Shown here in pieces: positions 63,859-64,000 of a stretch of DNA of 64,000 bases. Location: NCBI GenBank assembly GCA_905147135.1, contig LR990060.1, positions 1,628,001 through 1,692,000 on the forward strand. Reading direction: 5' to 3'. Both the position numbers and the translations under genes were made by a program. Source of the stretch: Blastobasis lacticolella (taxonomy: Eukaryota > Arthropoda > Insecta > Lepidoptera > Blastobasidae). A model generated the notes under the pieces. It was not told where the DNA came from, made no database searches, and worked only from the letters and a program-made list of their open reading frames with translations. Every line of letters begins with the position of its first letter. The first letter of the stretch is position 1.

Positions 63859-64000
63859 TGCTGCTGCTAATTTCTATTGAAAATTGAAAAGGTGTTCTTT
63901 GGTGTTGGATGGCGTCATTTTGACGCAAGGCTTGGAATTTCTCGCAAGATTAAGTAAAGCGCGTTATGTGTGTACATTCGTTGAATGGAACCGATGCTCT

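Overview
The window looks like a TE-rich piece of a lepidopteran (moth or butterfly) nuclear genome. It has GT-AG introns of up to about 9 kb, tRNA-headed SINEs, dozens of 5'-truncated non-LTR retrotransposon ends, and many small terminal-inverted-repeat elements. It also carries an insect cuticle-type gene. The order-level assignment is inferred from repeat style; no species can be named. There are no operons, rRNA genes, CRISPR arrays or viral genomes.

Four protein-coding loci are supported, all on the + strand. (1) 3284-17284: a complete gene model for a secreted Gly/His/Val/Pro-rich, Vajk-like structural protein of 229 aa in three exons (3353-3373, 8226-8351, 16361-16903), with TATA box, initiator and poly(A) signal. 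(2) 18997-19512: a first coding exon for a type II membrane protein with an acidic stem and a furin-like RKRR site. It ends in a phase-0 gtaagt donor and has no visible partner exon of its own. (3) 26521-41802: a secreted, Asn-rich, heavily glycosylated 563-residue N-terminal exon, followed by five exons of a degenerate trypsin-fold serine protease homolog. His57 is replaced by Arg and Ser195 by Tyr, and one intron is GC-AG. Exons of loci 2 and 3 end in the same phase, so they could be alternative first exons (membrane-anchored versus secreted) of one pseudoprotease gene. (4) 60926-61522: a 198-aa acidic Ser/Asp-rich protein with an N-terminal hydrophobic segment, just downstream of a duplicated block of about 107 bp.

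Nearly everything else is repeats. Names used below: SINE-A = family with a tRNA-Ser/Leu-like head (boxes TGGCCGAGTGG and GGTTCAAATCC), full length about 350 bp, tail ending in GAT repeats. SINE-G = family derived from tRNA-Gly(GCC), about 240 bp. Repeat X = family centred on 'cggatgga(c)cgattt'. Repeat Y = family starting 'ataaaac(a/g)aagtcgcttcccg'. Repeat Z = family starting 'gtgtccggcagagtagaa'. LINE remnants are recognised by the C-terminal reverse-transcriptase ORF signature (R-x-W-N-x-L-P) or by the 3' tail. Several SINEs and repeats are split by younger insertions, giving a readable order of events.

Layout: 1-3240 repeats; 3284-17284 cuticle-type gene with large TE-laden introns; 17450-26500 membrane-protein exon among repeats; 26521-41840 protease homolog; 41880-60350 repeat-dominated with several foldback elements and hairpins; 60400-61530 small acidic-protein gene; 61800-64000 repeats. 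How the proteins act together is not shown by the sequence. All are predicted to be secreted or membrane-tethered, so an extracellular, cuticle or perimembrane setting is an inference only.
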